Of a DNA stretch of 64,000 nt, positions 1-9,499 are shown in pieces. Origin of the DNA: Imbroritus primus (lineage in GTDB: Bacteria; Pseudomonadota; Gammaproteobacteria; Burkholderiales; Burkholderiaceae). Made by a program: the position numbers and the translations under genes. The notes below the pieces were generated by a model. The model saw only the letters and a program-made list of their open reading frames with translations. It was not told the origin of the DNA and ran no database searches. Every line of letters starts with the position of its first letter. Within the stretch, counting starts at the first letter, position 1. The DNA lies in contig NZ_OZ201293.1 in assembly GCF_964332355.1 (NCBI RefSeq), positions 1,426,001 through 1,490,000 of the forward strand, written 5' to 3'.

Positions 1-18
1 GGTGCGCGCGCATCACGG

Positions 19-882
19 TCAGCGTGCCTGGAAGCTGGTCTTGCTGGCGATCCACAGTTTCCGGACCGGGGTGAGGGCGATGCGCTGGTGCAGGACTTCA
101 AAGCCGGTCGCTTCGATTTCGTCCAGCAGCGTTGCATAGATGGCGCCCATGATCAGGCCGGCCCGTTGCGCACGGCGATCTTCCGCCGGCAGCATGGCAA
201 GCGCTTCGCGGTAGGTCGTACGGGCGCGTTCCGCCTGGAACTTCATCAGAGCGCGATACTTGTCCGAGTAGCGCGCCTGCATCAGGTCGGCTGCTGGCAC
301 TTCGAAGCGCTGCAGGTCTTCCATCGGCAGGTAGATACGGCCATTGCGGGCATCCTCGCCGACATCGCGGATAATATTGATGAGCTGCAGGGCCAGGCCC
401 AGGCGTGCCGCATACTCAAGCGTCGCGGGTTGCGTGCAGCCGAAGATGCGTGCCGACAGCAACCCCACCACGCCGGCGACACGATGGCAGTATTGGCGCA
501 GTCCGGCGAAGTCCAGATAGCGGCTTTGCCGCAGATCCATGTCCATGCCTTCGAGGATCGCCTCCAGGTCTTCCTGCGGCAGGCCATATTCCGGCACATG
601 CGGGGCCAGCGCCTGCGTGACCGGATGCGTGGGCTGGCCGGCATACAGCCGCGCCAGCTCCTGCCGCCACCAGGCCAACCGCACATGTGCCAGCTCGCCG
701 TGGGGAGCATCCGCCGTGGCATGCTGCATCGGGTCGCCGTCGACGATATCGTCGACCTCGCGGCAGAATGCATACAGCGCCACGATGGCGCGGCGACGGG
801 GGGTGGGAAGGAACAGAAAGCTGTAGTAGAAACTGCTGCCGCTTTGCGCGACTTTCTGCTCGCAGTACTGATCTGGCGTCAA
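19..882 (-). CDS. hpnD: Presqualene diphosphate synthase-like HpnD
   Basis: This 287-residue protein belongs to the squalene/phytoene synthase family. HpnD condenses two farnesyl diphosphates to presqualene diphosphate, the first step of the HpnCDE route to squalene for hopanoid membrane lipids. The N-terminal stretch with SGSSFYYSF and the Asp-rich motif REVDDIVDGD (about residues 41-50) binds diphosphate and magnesium. The second Asp motif INIIRDVGEDA lies near residue 170. The N-terminus matches the family's usual MTPxxYC start, but the codon there is TTG (880-882). It lies downstream of hpnC on the same strand with a gap of about 100 bases, so the two are probably co-transcribed. HpnE would lie beyond the left edge. 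The family is certain; the HpnD assignment rests on the N-terminal pattern and the hpnC neighbour. Confidence 0.88.
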   Translation of the reverse strand: MTPDQYCEQKVAQSGSSFYYSFLFLPTPRRRAIVALYAFCREVDDIVDGDPMQHATADAPHGELAHVRLAWWRQELARLYAGQPTHPVTQALAPHVPEYGLPQEDLEAILEGMDMDLRQSRYLDFAGLRQYCHRVAGVVGLLSARIFGCTQPATLEYAARLGLALQLINIIRDVGEDARNGRIYLPMEDLQRFEVPAADLMQARYSDKYRALMKFQAERARTTYREALAMLPAEDRRAQRAGLIMGAIYATLLDEIEATGFEVLHQRIALTPVRKLWIASKTSFQAR

Positions 883-982
883 AACGGTTCCGTCGAAAAG
901 AGGTCTCTGGGCCGCCCTTGATGAGCGCTATGGGAATGACTGCGACAGGACAGCGTTGCCGCGTTGCGCATGCTCGGCTGCC

Positions 983-1885
983 TTAGCCGGCAGGAGGCAC
1001 GCGCATGACAGCGGCGCGCGCGAGCATGATGCACCAGTCGGCTGCGCGCAGCGTGGGGCGTTGCCTGAACACATCGTACCGCGCGGCTTCAATACGCTCC
1101 AGGATACGCAATCCACCCTGTACGATGAGGCGTAGTTCCCAGCCGATCCGCCGTGCCGTACCGGGCGGCATGCCAAGTGCCAGTGGCGCGCCGGATTGTA
1201 GCATTGCGCGCGTCCGATCGACCCACTCCGACATCAGGGCGCGCCACTGCGCATCACAGCGGCCTTCGGCGAAATGGGCATCAGTCACGCCATGCCGGGC
1301 GCAGGCATCCGCGGGCAGGTAGACGCGTTGCTTGCGCCAGTCCACGGCCACATCCTGGCAAAAATTCACCAGTTGCAAACCCGTGCAGATCGCATCCGAC
1401 TGGGCGAGACGTTCCGGCGTGGCCGCGCCGTACAGATGCAGCATCAGGTGACCGACCGGATTGGCGGAGCGGGTGCAGTAGTCGAGCAGCATGGCTGCGT
1501 CCGTCATGCGGACAAACCGCGCATCCTGTTCGAACGCCGACAGCAGTTCGTACAGCGGCTGCAGAGGCAAGCGATACTGGCGCACGACCTCAGCCAGATC
1601 CTGGAACATTGGCGCACGCGCCGGCATATCCTGTGCGATGCGGTCGAGCTCCGCGCGATATTCGGCCAGCAAGGCTAGCCGCTCTACGGCCGGAGCATCG
1701 CCTTCGTCGGCAATGTCGTCGGCGCTGCGCGCGATACGGTAGATCACCGTCACCGGCCAGCGCAGCGCCTTGGGCAACAGCAGGCTGGCAACCGGGAAGT
1801 TCTCGTAATGATCGATCCGGGTGTCGGTACGGGCGGCCATCGGGGTGCCGGCTGCAGAAGGTAGAGAGGGGCGGCCTGAGGTCAT
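983..1885 (-). CDS. hpnC: Squalene synthase-like HpnC
   Basis: Second member of the squalene/phytoene synthase family. HpnC converts presqualene diphosphate to hydroxysqualene in hopanoid biosynthesis. The typical HpnC opening DHYENFPVASLLLPK is followed by the first Asp motif in RIARSADDIADEGD and the second in NFCQDVAVDW. I place the start at the ATG at 1885; an ATG at 1840 is equally usable because neither has a clear ribosome binding site, and an upstream extension is open to 1957. It precedes hpnD on the same strand. The 270 bases separating it from the divergent efflux operon hold no recognised operator. Confidence 0.87.
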   Translation of the reverse strand: MTSGRPSLPSAAGTPMAARTDTRIDHYENFPVASLLLPKALRWPVTVIYRIARSADDIADEGDAPAVERLALLAEYRAELDRIAQDMPARAPMFQDLAEVVRQYRLPLQPLYELLSAFEQDARFVRMTDAAMLLDYCTRSANPVGHLMLHLYGAATPERLAQSDAICTGLQLVNFCQDVAVDWRKQRVYLPADACARHGVTDAHFAEGRCDAQWRALMSEWVDRTRAMLQSGAPLALGMPPGTARRIGWELRLIVQGGLRILERIEAARYDVFRQRPTLRAADWCIMLARAAVMRVPPAG

Positions 1886-2154
1886 GGCGCGATTTAACCA
1901 TAGGTTAGTGTCCTGGCATCTTCTGTGCGGCCCTGGTTCGCGTGCCAATTCGAGCAATGATTCGCGAAGTTATCCGCGCAGCCATGCGAGCAGAATGGAT
2001 TGATGGTACAGGCTGGCTGTGAGGCTAAATCAGGCCAGAGCGCATGTTTTACGCCTATGTCGGTAAGGTGAGGCTCAAGCGCCATCGGCACCGTTCTCGT
2101 TTGACGCCTCCCAACCCCTTCGATATATTACTGACCCATCGGTAATTTACTGGA

Positions 2155-3375
2155 ATGGTCATGTCGGATTTGCGCATCCCAGGCGTTCGCCCGGGCATTG
2201 CCGTCGTACCCCGAGCACCCACGAGAACGGCGGGCAGTCTCTGGCGGCGGATGGCAGCAGCTGGTGCAGTGGCGTGTCTGCTGGTGGCATGCGGCAAGCA
2301 ACCCGAGGCTGAAGCCCCGCCACGCCCGGTGCGCCTGATGAAGCTGCAGCCAGCGGGTGCCGACAGTGCAGTGACTTATTCTGGCAATGTGCAGGCGCGC
2401 ATCGAGTCGCGCCTGGGCTTTCGCGTCGGCGGCAAGGTGGCTGCGCGCCTGGTCGACGTTGGCGCGACGGTCAAGAAAGGGCAGGTGCTTGCGCGGCTCG
2501 ATCTGGCGGATCTGAAGCTGGCCGAGAGCGGTTCCCGGGCCCAGCTGGAAGCTGCCCGGACCGAACGCGACCTCGCGCACAGCGATCTCAAGCGTTTCGA
2601 TGACCTGTACGCCAAAGGCTTCATCAGCGCCGCCGAACAGCAGCGCCGCAAGGCGACGTACGATGCCGCAGAGGCGCGCTACCGGCAGGCGCAGGCCGGG
2701 CTGAGCAGCCAGTCCAACCAGCTCGCCTATGGCGAACTCCTGGCGGACGCAGAGGGCGTGGTGACGGCGATCGAAGCCGAGGTCGGGCAGGTGGTGTCGC
2801 CTGGCCAGCCAGTCGTGCGCGTGGCGCAGACGGCAGAGAAAGAGGTGGTCATCGCCTTGCCAGAGGATCAGGTTGGGCAGGTACGTGTCGGGGCTGCCGC
2901 GACGGTACGCCTGTGGGCTGATGAAGCGCGCACGCTCCCAGGTCGTGTGCGCGAGATTGCTCCGGCAGCAGACGCCGCCACCCGAACGTATACCGTGCGC
3001 GTCGCGCTGCCCAATCCGCCCGCCGAGCTCCGCCTGGGCATGACGGCAACGGTCATGCTGGCCCGCGATGCCGCTGCGCAGGCGTTGAGCGTACCGCTCA
3101 GTGCGCTCCTGCAGGTCAATGGCCACAGCCAGGTATGGATCTATGATCCGGCCAGCCAGTCGGTGAGCCCGGTAACGGTCACGCTTGGCGATCCAGTGGA
3201 CAACCGGGTGACGGTGACACAAGGCCTTCAGCCTGGGAAGCTTATCGTGACTGCGGGTGTTCATCTGCTCAAGCCTGGCCAGAAAGTGCGCGTGATGGGC
3301 GATGAGGCAGGCAACGGGCATCAAGCGGCCTCCACGCCAGCTACGGCCCCCAATCGTACAGCGCCGGCCCGGTAA
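2155..3375 (+). CDS. RND efflux periplasmic adaptor lipoprotein
   Basis: Membrane fusion protein of an RND tripartite pump, linking the inner-membrane transporter to an outer-membrane channel. A basic segment (WRR) is followed by a hydrophobic stretch and the lipobox LLVAC (about residues 42-46), which predicts a lipid-anchored periplasmic protein. Next come the biotinyl-lipoyl-like half motifs around GFRVGGKVAARLVDVGATVKKGQ, a coiled-coil hairpin rich in Glu/Arg/Ala (about 120-185), and beta-barrel and membrane-proximal domains (VVIALPEDQVG, GMTATVM). I keep the start at 2155 because a start at 2251 would remove the basic n-region. The pump gene begins 8 bases downstream, so they form an operon. 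No outer-membrane factor or regulator gene is adjacent. Confidence 0.9.
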   Translation: MVMSDLRIPGVRPGIAVVPRAPTRTAGSLWRRMAAAGAVACLLVACGKQPEAEAPPRPVRLMKLQPAGADSAVTYSGNVQARIESRLGFRVGGKVAARLVDVGATVKKGQVLARLDLADLKLAESGSRAQLEAARTERDLAHSDLKRFDDLYAKGFISAAEQQRRKATYDAAEARYRQAQAGLSSQSNQLAYGELLADAEGVVTAIEAEVGQVVSPGQPVVRVAQTAEKEVVIALPEDQVGQVRVGAAATVRLWADEARTLPGRVREIAPAADAATRTYTVRVALPNPPAELRLGMTATVMLARDAAAQALSVPLSALLQVNGHSQVWIYDPASQSVSPVTVTLGDPVDNRVTVTQGLQPGKLIVTAGVHLLKPGQKVRVMGDEAGNGHQAASTPATAPNRTAPAR

Positions 3376-3383
3376 ATCGCCTC

Positions 3384-6300
3384 ATGAACCCTTCCCGCTT
3401 CAATCTTTCGCGCTGGGCGCTCGAGCATCAGGCGCTGACGCGTTACCTGCTTGTCGTGCTGCTGCTGGGCGGCATGCTCGCCTTCTTCCAGCTCGGTCAG
3501 GACGAGGACCCGCCGTTTACCTTCCGTGCCATGGTGGTTCGCGCAGTCTGGCCGGGAGCGACGGCGGAGCAGATCGCCGTCCAGGTTACCGACAAGATCG
3601 AGAAGACCCTGCAGGAAGTGCCGTACGCAGACAAGATCCGCAGCTATTCCAAGCCAGGCGAAACGATGATTATCTTTCAGTTGAAAGATAACTCGCCGGC
3701 CAAGGAAATCAGCCAGATCTGGTACACCGTCCGCAAGAAGGTCGGCGACCTTGCCGGTACGTTTCCGGCGGGCGTGCATGGCCCGTTCTTCAACGACGAG
3801 TTTGGCGATGTCTACGGCTCGATCTACGCACTCTCTTCGGATGGCTTCAGCTATCGGGAATTGCGCGATTACGCCGATGCCGTGCGACAACAGCTGCTGC
3901 GCGTGAAGTCGGTCGCCAAGGTCGAACTGCTGGGCGTGCAGGACGAAAAGGTTTATATCGAATTCCAGCAGGCGCGCATGGCGCAGCTGGGTCTCGATAT
4001 CAACAGCATCGCGACGCAGATTGCCCAGCAGAACAATCTGGAAGGCAGCGGCGTGCTGGTGACGCCGACCGACAACATGCAGATCCGCCTGTCCGGCGCA
4101 TTCAGCGATACCGCGGACCTTGCCAACCTGGTGTTGCGGGTGCCTAGTGGTGCCAATACGGGTTCGAATGCCGGCCGCAATGTAAGGCTCGGCGATATCG
4201 CCACGATCCATCGCGACTATATCGACCCGCCCAACTCGAAGATGCGCTTCAACGGCAAGGAAGTCATCGGCCTGGGGATCTCGATGGCCAAGGGGGGCGA
4301 CATCATTGCCCTGGGCAAGGCGCTGGAGCAGACGGTTGCCGAGGTGCGCCAGGGCCTGCCGGTCGGGATCGAGCTGGCCCAGGTACAGGACCAGCCGCAG
4401 GCGGTCAAATCGTCTGTCAACGAGTTCGTGAAAGTGCTGATCGAGGCCGTGGTCGTGGTGCTGGCCGTCAGCTTTCTGTCCCTGGGACTGCATACGCGTC
4501 CGCTACGCATCGATACGCGGCCGGGTCTGGTCGTGGGCCTGACGATCCCGCTCGTGCTCGCCGTGACATTCCTCTTCATGAACATCTTCGATATCGGCCT
4601 GCACAAGATCTCGCTGGGTGCGCTGATCATCGCGCTCGGCTTGCTGGTAGACGATGCCATCATCGCCGTGGAGATGATGGTGCGCAAGCTGGAAGAGGGC
4701 TTTTCCAAGATGGAGGCGGCGACCTTCGCCTATACCTCCACGGCCATGCCGATGCTGACCGGTACGCTGATCACCGCGGCTGGCTTCCTGCCTGTTGGCC
4801 TGGCGCGCTCCACTGTTGGCGAGTACACCTTCGGCATCTTTGCCGTGACCGCGCTGGCGCTGGTGCTGTCGTGGTTTGCCGCCGTGGTGTTTACTCCCTA
4901 CCTGGGCTATCTCCTGCTCAAGACCAAGCCGCGCGGCCAGCACGGCGGTTCGCATCACGAGCTGTTCGATACGCCGTTCTACAACCGCTTCCGCCGTCTC
5001 GTTGACTGGTGCGTGACCTACCGCAAGATCGTGATCGCGGCGACGCTCGCTACGTTCGCACTTGGGCTGTTCGGGTTCCAGTATGTCGAAAAGCAGTTTT
5101 TCCCGGACTCCAGCCGCCCCGAACTGATGGTCGAGATCTGGCAGCCTGAAGGTTCCAGCTACACGCAGAACGAAGTCGATGTGAAGCGCTTCGAAACCCT
5201 GATCGCGCAGGAGCCGGACGTCGTCAGCATCACGTCGTTCGTCGGCACCGGCGCGCCGCGTTTCTACCTGCCTTTGGATCAGATATTTCCGCAGACCAAC
5301 GTCGCGCAGATCATCGTCATGCCGTCCGACCTGAAGGCGCGCGAGCGTCTGCGCAAGCGGATCCAGACTGTGCTTGACGAGTCGTTCCCGCATGCCCGTG
5401 GCCGGGTCAAGCTGCTGCCTAATGGGCCGCCCGTGCCATATCCCGTCCAGTTCCGCGTGGTGGGGCCAGACATGAAGCTGGTGCGCAAGTATGCGGATGA
5501 AGTCAAGGCCGTGATGGCGCAAAATCCCTATACCGTGGGCGTGAACGACAACTGGAACGAATCCGTCAAGATCCTGCGGCTCGATATCGACCAGGACAAG
5601 GCGCGCGCCCTGGGCGTCACCACCAATACCATCGCGCAGGCGACGCAAGCCATCCTCACCGGCGTGCCGGTCGGACAGTTCCGCGATGGCGTGCGGCTGA
5701 TCGATATTGTCATGCGCACGCCCCGCGAAGAGCGCGACACCATGTCCGACCTGCAGAGCGCGGTCGTGCGGACCAGTAACGGGCAAAGTGTGCCGTTGAC
5801 GCAGCTTGTCCGTATCCATCTGGCCTCGGAACCGGGTGTGATCTGGCGTGAGAATGGCGATTTCGGCATTACCGTGCAGGCCGATGTGGTTGATGGTATC
5901 CAGGGGCCCACGGTGACCGCGCAGGTCAATCCGCAGCTCGACGGCATCCGCAAGCGCCTGCCGATGGGCTACCAGATCAAGATCGCCGGCGCCGAGGAAG
6001 AGAGCGCCAACGCTGGCGCCTCGATTGCCGCGCAGATGCCATTGTGCATCTTCCTGATCTTCACGCTGCTGATGCTCCAGCTGCACAGCTTCTCGCGTTC
6101 CGTGATGGTGTTCCTGACCGGCCCGCTGGGACTGATCGGCGCGGCCGGTACGCTGCTGCTCCTGCAGGCGCCGATGGGCTTCGTGGCGCAGTTGGGCATC
6201 ACGGCCCTGATGGGCATGATCATCCGCAACTCGGTGATCCTGGTCGACCAGATTGAGCAGGATATCCAGGCCGGTGTGCCCGTTTGGACTGCGATCGTGG

Positions 6301-6530
6301 AATCTGCCGTACGGCGTTTCCGGCCGATCATCCTGACGGCGGCAGCGGCCGTGCTGGCCATGATCCCGCTGTCGCGCAGCGTGTTCTGGGGACCAATGGC
6401 CGTTGCCATCATGGGCGGGCTGATCGTTGCCACCGTGCTGACACTGCTGTTCCTGCCAGCCCTGTATGCCGCGTGGTTCCGTGTCAAGCGGCCCGAGGCC
6501 GAGGGCGGTGTGCCAGCGCACAGCAGCTGA
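3384..6530 (+). CDS. RND-family efflux pump inner-membrane transporter (AcrB/HAE1-like)
   Basis: A 1048-residue proton-driven exporter, the usual size for the AcrB/HAE1 family. The N-terminal helix (about 19-38, LLVVLLLGGMLAFF) is followed by a periplasmic porter loop. Helices around 340-500 include the LLVDDAII motif that carries the two proton-relay Asp residues. A second periplasmic loop and a C-terminal helix bundle follow from about 880. At the place where AcrB has the relay Lys (AKNAIL), this protein has Arg (IIRNSVIL). That is a difference in the proton path, seen in some RND subfamilies and not an inactivating change by itself. The substrate is not predictable. It is translated directly after its adaptor; the outer-membrane channel must be supplied from elsewhere. 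Confidence 0.93.
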   Translation: MNPSRFNLSRWALEHQALTRYLLVVLLLGGMLAFFQLGQDEDPPFTFRAMVVRAVWPGATAEQIAVQVTDKIEKTLQEVPYADKIRSYSKPGETMIIFQLKDNSPAKEISQIWYTVRKKVGDLAGTFPAGVHGPFFNDEFGDVYGSIYALSSDGFSYRELRDYADAVRQQLLRVKSVAKVELLGVQDEKVYIEFQQARMAQLGLDINSIATQIAQQNNLEGSGVLVTPTDNMQIRLSGAFSDTADLANLVLRVPSGANTGSNAGRNVRLGDIATIHRDYIDPPNSKMRFNGKEVIGLGISMAKGGDIIALGKALEQTVAEVRQGLPVGIELAQVQDQPQAVKSSVNEFVKVLIEAVVVVLAVSFLSLGLHTRPLRIDTRPGLVVGLTIPLVLAVTFLFMNIFDIGLHKISLGALIIALGLLVDDAIIAVEMMVRKLEEGFSKMEAATFAYTSTAMPMLTGTLITAAGFLPVGLARSTVGEYTFGIFAVTALALVLSWFAAVVFTPYLGYLLLKTKPRGQHGGSHHELFDTPFYNRFRRLVDWCVTYRKIVIAATLATFALGLFGFQYVEKQFFPDSSRPELMVEIWQPEGSSYTQNEVDVKRFETLIAQEPDVVSITSFVGTGAPRFYLPLDQIFPQTNVAQIIVMPSDLKARERLRKRIQTVLDESFPHARGRVKLLPNGPPVPYPVQFRVVGPDMKLVRKYADEVKAVMAQNPYTVGVNDNWNESVKILRLDIDQDKARALGVTTNTIAQATQAILTGVPVGQFRDGVRLIDIVMRTPREERDTMSDLQSAVVRTSNGQSVPLTQLVRIHLASEPGVIWRENGDFGITVQADVVDGIQGPTVTAQVNPQLDGIRKRLPMGYQIKIAGAEEESANAGASIAAQMPLCIFLIFTLLMLQLHSFSRSVMVFLTGPLGLIGAAGTLLLLQAPMGFVAQLGITALMGMIIRNSVILVDQIEQDIQAGVPVWTAIVESAVRRFRPIILTAAAAVLAMIPLSRSVFWGPMAVAIMGGLIVATVLTLLFLPALYAAWFRVKRPEAEGGVPAHSS

Positions 6531-6713
6531 CATGCCTTGCGTTCCTGTCCGGCACTGCAGTATTCCGGAGCGAGATGCCGCGCGGAGCTGGCACCCCCCG
6601 CTGGGGTACCTGGCCATTGCCTCGATTAATGAAAGGTGGCAGGACAACCTGGACGCATCCTCTTCCGCTTGGTATAACCGCGGGCGAATGGATTCCTGAT
6701 TCAAGAGGGTGCA

Positions 6714-6917
6714 ATGCTGTTGATGCTGGACGAGGAGGAACTCCGCTGTACGGTCGCTGCGATCAAGGATCGTCTCATGGAGCAGCGCAAGCACTACGCA
6801 TGGCAAATCGATCAGGGATATCGCTGGCCTCCCGAGGATTTCGATATTCCCCTGCTTGAAGCCCTTGAAACCAAGTATCAGGACGCACTGCGCGCGGTAC
6901 GCGACATGGGCGCCTGA
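6714..6917 (+). CDS. Small hypothetical protein (67 aa)
   Basis: I do not recognise this protein. It is acidic, soluble and rich in Leu/Glu/Arg, with two probable helices (about residues 5-25 and 46-66) and a central segment YRWPPEDFDIP. No signal peptide, cysteine pair or membrane helix is visible. A clear ribosome binding site (aagaggg, ending about 5 bases before the ATG) supports translation. It stands alone between the RND pump and tRNA-Leu. The 180 bases between the pump and this gene show no strong terminator. Confidence 0.6.
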   Translation: MLLMLDEEELRCTVAAIKDRLMEQRKHYAWQIDQGYRWPPEDFDIPLLEALETKYQDALRAVRDMGA

Positions 6918-7231
6918 GTGATGCCCTCTCCAGCGGGGTCGATGCGATACCGCTGGCGTGTCACGCGAAGCTGCGAATCAGCGCGAGCTGGTGACGCTGG
7001 CTGTGTCGATGGCCACGGCGGTGGCGTAGAAGGGAGTACGGGGAGTGCAGGGCGGTTCGACTGCCACGCGCCGCTGGGGCCAAGGCGGGGTGCAGCGTAA
7101 TGTGCGCGAACCCCCCAGGGTAGCGGAGAGACTCGTGCTGAACCGAGCTTGGAATCCTGCTTCCGTGAGTTGGCAGGGCTTCACCCAGTGACCCACAAGG
7201 ATTCGGGTGAATTTCCGGTGATATCGAGAGA
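6918..7231. other. Intergenic stretch with no supported gene
   Basis: About 310 bases between the small hypothetical gene and tRNA-Leu. Open frames exist in several registers but have no ribosome binding site and no recognisable protein. I see no strong hairpin or repeat. Confidence 0.5.
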
Positions 7232-7318
7232 TGGTGCGAGGGAGGGGACTCGAACCCCTACACCATTGCTGGCGTCAGGACCTAAACCTGGTGCGTCTAC
7301 CAATTTCGCCACCCTCGC
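7232..7318 (-). tRNA. tRNA-Leu (anticodon UAG)
   Basis: On the minus strand an 87-base cloverleaf reads GCGAGGGTGGCGAAATTGG and ends CCCTCGCACCA. The acceptor stem GCGAGGG/CCCTCGC is perfect. The anticodon loop TTTAGGT gives UAG, the long variable arm is typical of tRNA-Leu, the T-arm is GGGGTTCGAGTCCCC, and the CCA end is encoded. Confidence 0.96.
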
Positions 7319-7580
7319 ACGGTCCCGGTTCGCCATTGTTTGGCGAAGGGCGGATTGTATCGCAATCCGCCCGCTTCGATCCAGTCGTTGTGCAATTTTA
7401 TCCCTCGCGAGGCGGGTTGAGTGGCCTGCGACGCCGCAACCGACGGCCCGCGTTGCACCAGCCCGGCTTTGGCGCATGGAGGCTGCATCAGGGATTCCCC
7501 TGCGCGCAAGCGGGTCGATCTGGCAAGGAGTCTGCGCCCGGCAGTAAGCTATCGCTTTTGCCATGCCGTGGAGGCTGCCG

Positions 7581-8021
7581 GTGAAACAACGTTTGAACCT
7601 CTCCCAGGCCACGCCCGAACTGTATCGCGCCATCGCTGCGCTGGACGCGGCGGTGAAGCATTCGGGCATCGACCAGCAACTGCTACACCTCATCAAACTG
7701 CGCGCCTCGCAGATCAATGGCTGTGCGTTTTGCGTCAATATGCACGTTGAGGAATCGCTGGCCGATGGCATGCCGGCGCAGAAGCTTCATCTCGTGTCCG
7801 TATGGCGGGAGTCACCGCTGTTCGATGCACGCGAGCGCGCGGTCCTCGCACTGACGGAAAGCGTGACGCGCCTGTCGCAGAATGATGTGCCCGATGCATT
7901 ATATGAAGAGGTGCGCGCGCATTTCGACGAAGTCGGCTTCTCGCAGCTGATCGTGGCGATTGGCGCCATCAACGTCTGGAACCGCGTCGCCGTATCGACG
8001 CGGATGGTCCACCCGCATTGA
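7581..8021 (+). CDS. AhpD/carboxymuconolactone decarboxylase-family protein
   Basis: A 146-residue all-helical AhpD-like protein. The AhpD signature CAFCVNMH (Cys-x2-Cys with a following His) lies in the family position, preceded by LIKLRASQINGC. Such proteins act as thiol-dependent peroxidase partners or as small-molecule decarboxylases; which applies here is not predictable. I choose the GTG at 7581 because tggagg at 7569-7574 sits 6 bases before it. An ATG at 7563 has no such site. The gene is convergent with the LacI regulator that follows and is separate from the catabolic operons. Confidence 0.85.
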   Translation: MKQRLNLSQATPELYRAIAALDAAVKHSGIDQQLLHLIKLRASQINGCAFCVNMHVEESLADGMPAQKLHLVSVWRESPLFDARERAVLALTESVTRLSQNDVPDALYEEVRAHFDEVGFSQLIVAIGAINVWNRVAVSTRMVHPH

Positions 8022-8045
8022 TCCTGCCGTCCTGATGCCGCTGCG

Positions 8046-9074
8046 CTAATCCTGCCGCGCTGGCGGCACGGTCGACCCGCGGACAATCAGCTCCGCCTCG
8101 AACTCGATATGGATCGGCATCGGCTTGCCTTCGAGATGCGATACCACGAAGTCGGCGGCACAGGTGCCCATCTCGATGGCCGGCACCCGGATGGTGGTGA
8201 GCGAGGGTGTCATGTGCGATGACAGTTCGAAATCATCGAAGCCCGCAATGGACAGATCCTGCGGTACCGAGATACCGGTGGCGATGCATTCGCAGATCGC
8301 GCCGAACGCCAGGATGTCGTTGCCGCACAGGATGACTGTCGGCGGCTCCGGCGCATGCATCAGCACGCGCAGGGCGCTGCGACCGGCGGCAATTGTGTAA
8401 GGACTCTCGATGATCCGTTCGGGCGGCAGGGCAATGCCGCGTGCTGCCAGCGCCGCGCGGGCACCCTCGAGCCGCTGCGCCGCGCGGTCGTTGTTCTGCG
8501 TCAGGCCCGCGATCATGGCAAAGCGGCGGTGCCCAAGATCCAGCAGGTAATTGGTCAGGCGCATCATGGCCGCGCGGTTGTCGAAGCCGATGCACGGAGC
8601 CGGGCTGGCCGGGTTGTAGATCCAGGTGTTGACGAATGGGATGCGTTTGCTCTCCAGCAGCCGCAACACGCCCGGATGATGGGTTTCGCCGACGAGCACG
8701 ATGGCATCCACGCCGTGCTCGATCAAAGACTGCACCTCCGCCACCTCGCGCGCTGCGTCGTAGTGGTTGCTGGCCAGCAGCAAGGTATAGCCATGGGCGT
8801 TCAGGCGGCTCTGCAGTGCATGCAGGGCCTGCGCGAAGATCGCATTGTCGATGGTCGGCACAATCGCGCCGACTGCCTTGAAGCGTTTCGAGACCAGCGA
8901 GCCCGCGGCACGATAGGGGATGTAGCCCAGCGCGTCGGCGGCGGCGCGCACCTGCGCCACCATCTCGGCGCTTGCACGGCCCGGCTTGTTGAGCGCACGC
9001 GATACCGTCGCTACCGACACGCCAGCCTTGCGCGCAACATCCTTGATCGTGATGGGCGAATCTGCAGGTTTCAT
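8046..9074 (-). CDS. LacI-family transcriptional regulator 1
   Basis: A 342-residue LacI/GalR regulator. The N-terminal helix-turn-helix ITIKDVARKAGVSVATVSRAL (residues 8-28) and the hinge lead into a periplasmic-binding-like sensor domain (about 62-335) with the family marks AIVPTIDNAIFAQ and GFDDFELSSHMTPSLTTI. It is divergent from the SDR plus importer-1 genes. Two CG-centred palindromes of the LacI type lie in the shared intergenic region, one just before its own start and one just after the promoter of the opposite operon. Control of both directions is therefore likely. The effector is unknown; sugars, sugar acids and their analogues are typical for the family. Confidence 0.92.
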   Translation of the reverse strand: MKPADSPITIKDVARKAGVSVATVSRALNKPGRASAEMVAQVRAAADALGYIPYRAAGSLVSKRFKAVGAIVPTIDNAIFAQALHALQSRLNAHGYTLLLASNHYDAAREVAEVQSLIEHGVDAIVLVGETHHPGVLRLLESKRIPFVNTWIYNPASPAPCIGFDNRAAMMRLTNYLLDLGHRRFAMIAGLTQNNDRAAQRLEGARAALAARGIALPPERIIESPYTIAAGRSALRVLMHAPEPPTVILCGNDILAFGAICECIATGISVPQDLSIAGFDDFELSSHMTPSLTTIRVPAIEMGTCAADFVVSHLEGKPMPIHIEFEAELIVRGSTVPPARQD

Positions 9075-9082
9075 CGCATTAT

Positions 9083-9096
9083 GGAAAACGTTTTCC
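9083..9096. promoter_or_regulatory. LacI-type operator O1
   Basis: GGAAAACGTTTTCC is a perfect 14-base palindrome with the CG centre typical of LacI/GalR operators. It lies 9 bases upstream of the LacI regulator start, where it would allow autoregulation. Confidence 0.7.
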
Positions 9097-9227
9097 GGTT
9101 AGGCACCTGCTTATTCTAGCGGCGAAAAGGCGAGCCAAGGGCACTTTTTATATCTCTAGTAATTCCGCTATTTGATTGGGCTTATCAGTGTTTGTACTAG
9201 GTCTGGGATTTTGCCGGCCTGATCGTC

Positions 9228-9257
9228 TTGACAGGAGCTTTTACGGTCTACTACTCT
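9228..9257 (+). promoter_or_regulatory. Candidate sigma-70 promoter for the SDR/importer-1 operon
   Basis: A perfect -35 TTGACA (9228-9233) is followed after 18 bases by a weak -10, TACTCT (9252-9257). Transcription would start about where operator O2 lies. Confidence 0.45.
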
Positions 9258-9263
9258 GAGCCA

Positions 9264-9279
9264 TGGCAAACGTTTTCCA
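9264..9279. promoter_or_regulatory. LacI-type operator O2
   Basis: TGGCAAACGTTTTCCA is nearly palindromic and shares the AAACGTTTTCC core with O1. It starts 6 bases after the candidate -10, a repressor-blocking position for the SDR and importer genes. Confidence 0.65.
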
Positions 9280-9499
9280 TTGCGGTCGAGAGTGTGGTTT
9301 TTCTCGGCGGATTGGCTGGCGTGTCCGGATGGCATTCGTCCGAAGCGATCGCGGTGGTGCCTTCAGCGGCGCTGATCCCACCCGAAAGGGCTGCTGGAAT
9401 GCATGACCTGATCGCGCGGTATAGCCGGTTGACGCTCGCAGGTAGCAACAGAACAGCCTGTCGTGCCAATGGCACGGCAGTCCAGATTCGGTAGGCAAG

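Noticed and set aside
4503..6806. A 767-codon minus-strand open frame across the RND pump
   Set aside because: Antisense shadow of the pump gene, with no family motifs.
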